A stretch of 64,000 nt of DNA, from positions 28,329-92,328 of the forward strand of contig JAHJIY010000013.1 in the NCBI GenBank assembly GCA_018823175.1. Reading direction: 5' to 3'. Positions within the stretch are counted from its first letter, which is position 1. Each line of letters starts with the position of its first letter. Positions 62,615-64,000 of this stretch are shown in pieces. The position numbers and the translations under genes were made by a program. This DNA is from Pseudomonadota bacterium (GTDB taxonomy: Bacteria; Desulfobacterota; Desulfobulbia; Desulfobulbales; JAHJIY01). The notes beneath the pieces are model-generated. The model saw only the letters and a program-made list of their open reading frames with translations, had not been told where the DNA came from and searched no databases.

Positions 62615-63862
62615 TTAAGTCTGGTCCAGAACGGACCTGATGACCTCAGCAAGATCATGAATGGCCAATGGCTTCATGACAAGTTCACGGACGCCGGCGG
62701 CCTTGGCCATTTCCTCGGTTACATCCTCACTAAATCCGGTACAGATAACAATCGGTAACCCCGGACGTAAGGCCAGCATGGACTTGGCAAGTTCAAGACC
62801 GGTCAAGTCCGGCATGGTGTAATCGGTAATCACGAGATCAAAGCGGGCAGGACTTTCTCTGAATATTTCCAGAGCGGCAGCACTACTGGTCAGGGCAACA
62901 ACATCATATCCTAAATAGCGAAGCATGCGTTCGCCCATCTTGGTAAGGGTCTCTTCATCATCAACAAAAAGTATCCGCTCACTACCTGGTGAAGGCATTA
63001 CAGCTATATCCCTGCCCTCTTCATCCTGGGGGGCATCAATTCTCGGCAAAAAGACATTAAAGGTCGAACCTTTGCCCGGTTTAGAATCAACAGTAATTGC
63101 GCCGCCATAACTTTTGACAATACCATGCACCACCGACAACCCCATCCCGGTGCCATCCCCCACCGGCTTAGTGGTAAAAAACGGCTCAAAGATACGATCA
63201 ATAATAATCGGCTCAATGCCGCAGCCGGTATCTCTGACACTTAATTTCACATAAGCCCCGGCCCCAATGGTTTGATAACGGGTAATCATCTCCGAGGCCA
63301 GATCCACTTCCTCCAAAGTGACTTCGACCATTCCGGTATGTCCCTTCATGGCATGAAAGGCATTGGTACAAAGATTCATCAGGACCTGATGGACCTGGGT
63401 CGGGTCAGCCATTATCTTGCTGTTTTCCGTCACAAGATTAAGATTAAGCTCAATGGTGGTGGGCAGGGAAGCCCGCAGTAACTTATGGGCCTCTTTGATG
63501 ATCGGCGAAACAAGGACCGGCTTACGCATAGTTTCCCGCTGCCGACTGAAGGTAAGAATCTGACCGACCAGTTCTTTGGCCCGGCTGCCGGCCTTTTTAA
63601 CCTCTTTGAGATTATCCCGCACCAGAGACTCGGAAGAAGACATAAAGGCCAGTTCGGTATAACCGAGGACCGCTCCCAGAATATTATTAAAATCATGGGC
63701 AATGCCGCCGGCCAGCGTCCCGATCGCCTCCATTTTCTGGGCCTGCCGCAGTTGCGCCTCCAGCATTTTATGCTCGGTAACATCCTTGGCAATATGGATC
63801 GCCCCGGTAAAATTTCCACTGTTATCAAAAAATGGCGAAGAGGAAACCACATATTTCCGCCC
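62615..63862 (-). pseudogene. Hybrid histidine kinase, N-terminal part lost at an insertion junction
   Basis: The frame runs from about 63862 (a break inside a PAS domain, at GRKYVVSSSP) to 62615, with GTG 63850 as the first usable start. What remains is the end of PAS, HisKA (GGIAHDFNNILG with the phosphorylated histidine), HATPase_c (NLCTNAFHAM, DTGCGI, GTGMGLSVVHG) and a receiver domain (LFVDDEETL, LVITDYTMPDLTG) at about residues 285-405. It is a hybrid kinase-type protein acting in a phosphorelay. The upstream sequence at 63863 changes abruptly and brings a stop codon in frame, so the sensing part is missing in this copy. A partial but expressed kinase core cannot be excluded. Confidence 0.7.
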
Positions 63863-64000
63863 TAGGAGCCTGTCGGACTTTCACCTATTAGTCTAAGTCA
63901 TACTGGGAGTTTTTGAGCTAACTTACTTGAATAATTAACAAAACATCAAAAAACAACTTACGTTCGAGGCACTATTTGTGTATATTTATACATGATATCA
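63863..64000. mobile_element. Putative insertion-sequence end (runs off the window)
   Basis: TAGGAGCCTGTCGGACTTT (63863-63881) starts exactly where the kinase homology stops and has the look of an IS terminal inverted repeat. AT-rich sequence follows, with a promoter-like stretch and an ATG at 63992 that could open a transposase frame to the right. The other end lies outside the window, so family and size cannot be determined. Confidence 0.5.

Overview
The window looks like a chromosomal segment of a Gram-negative anaerobe of the Desulfobacterota (old Deltaproteobacteria), plausibly a Desulfobulbales-type sulfur or sulfate metaboliser. The signs are lipopolysaccharide genes, a GspA/GspB secretion pair, Cys-rich two-CW proteins, a multihaem cytochrome c, a sigma-54 two-component system, the yicC-remA-gmk gene order and several genes read through in-frame UGA as selenocysteine. 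The affiliation is inferred from gene content; no rRNA or tRNA gene was seen.

Layout. 1-1.4 kb: end of gspA, then gspB. 1.7-3.0 kb: two paralogous PilZ proteins around two tandem MITE-like elements. 3-8.2 kb: an ABC-2-type membrane protein, yifB and fapA. 8.2-9.7 kb: two divergent loci encoding two-CW proteins, one with a PsiE-like membrane protein and one fused to an XRE regulator, with a palindromic operator candidate between them. 9.7-15.2 kb: sulfur amino-acid genes metY-metX-metW-epsC-cysK and a decayed MOSC gene. 15.4-26.5 kb: a cell-envelope cluster (msbA, ELM1-like, two GT4 glycosyltransferases, wecB, FkbM methyltransferase, waaL-like ligase, yrbL-like kinase, Trm112-like protein, TIM-barrel protein, kdsB). 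26.5-28.4 kb: two lipoproteins. 29-34.5 kb: a tight operon of a lysine 2,3-aminomutase-type radical SAM enzyme, two ATP-grasp ligases, a GNAT acetyltransferase and a GNAT-histone-deacetylase fusion. 34.5-39.6 kb: a FrnE/DsbA-like selenoprotein, a small secreted protein and dnaE. 40.3-44.2 kb: a multihaem cytochrome, rsgA, a zinc-ribbon protein and a YkgJ-like protein. 44.4-49.7 kb: histidine kinase, sigma-54 activator, then a rhodanese selenoprotein behind a near-consensus sigma-54 promoter. 49.9-55.5 kb: GT9-like glycosyltransferase, heptose kinase, yicC, remA, gmk, rlmB and a MerT-like selenoprotein. 55.7-61.2 kb: RND/MMPL transporter, lipoprotein-sorting protein, outer-membrane protein and a DUF2914 protein. 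61.4-64 kb: a thioredoxin-reductase-like enzyme and a hybrid histidine kinase cut at its N-terminal side by what looks like an insertion-sequence end.

The most notable results are three genes (rhodanese, FrnE/DsbA, MerT-like) that standard gene calling would truncate. Each has UGA exactly where the family has a catalytic or metal-binding cysteine, and each has a bacterial SECIS-like hairpin just downstream; the rhodanese hairpin carries a GGUCU loop like that of E. coli fdhF. The second is the operon at 29-34.5 kb. It keeps the lysine-binding residues of lysine 2,3-aminomutase and reads like an undescribed pathway for an acetylated, beta-lysine-containing small molecule or dipeptide. The third is the apparent circuit of kinase, sigma-54 activator, sigma-54 promoter and selenorhodanese.
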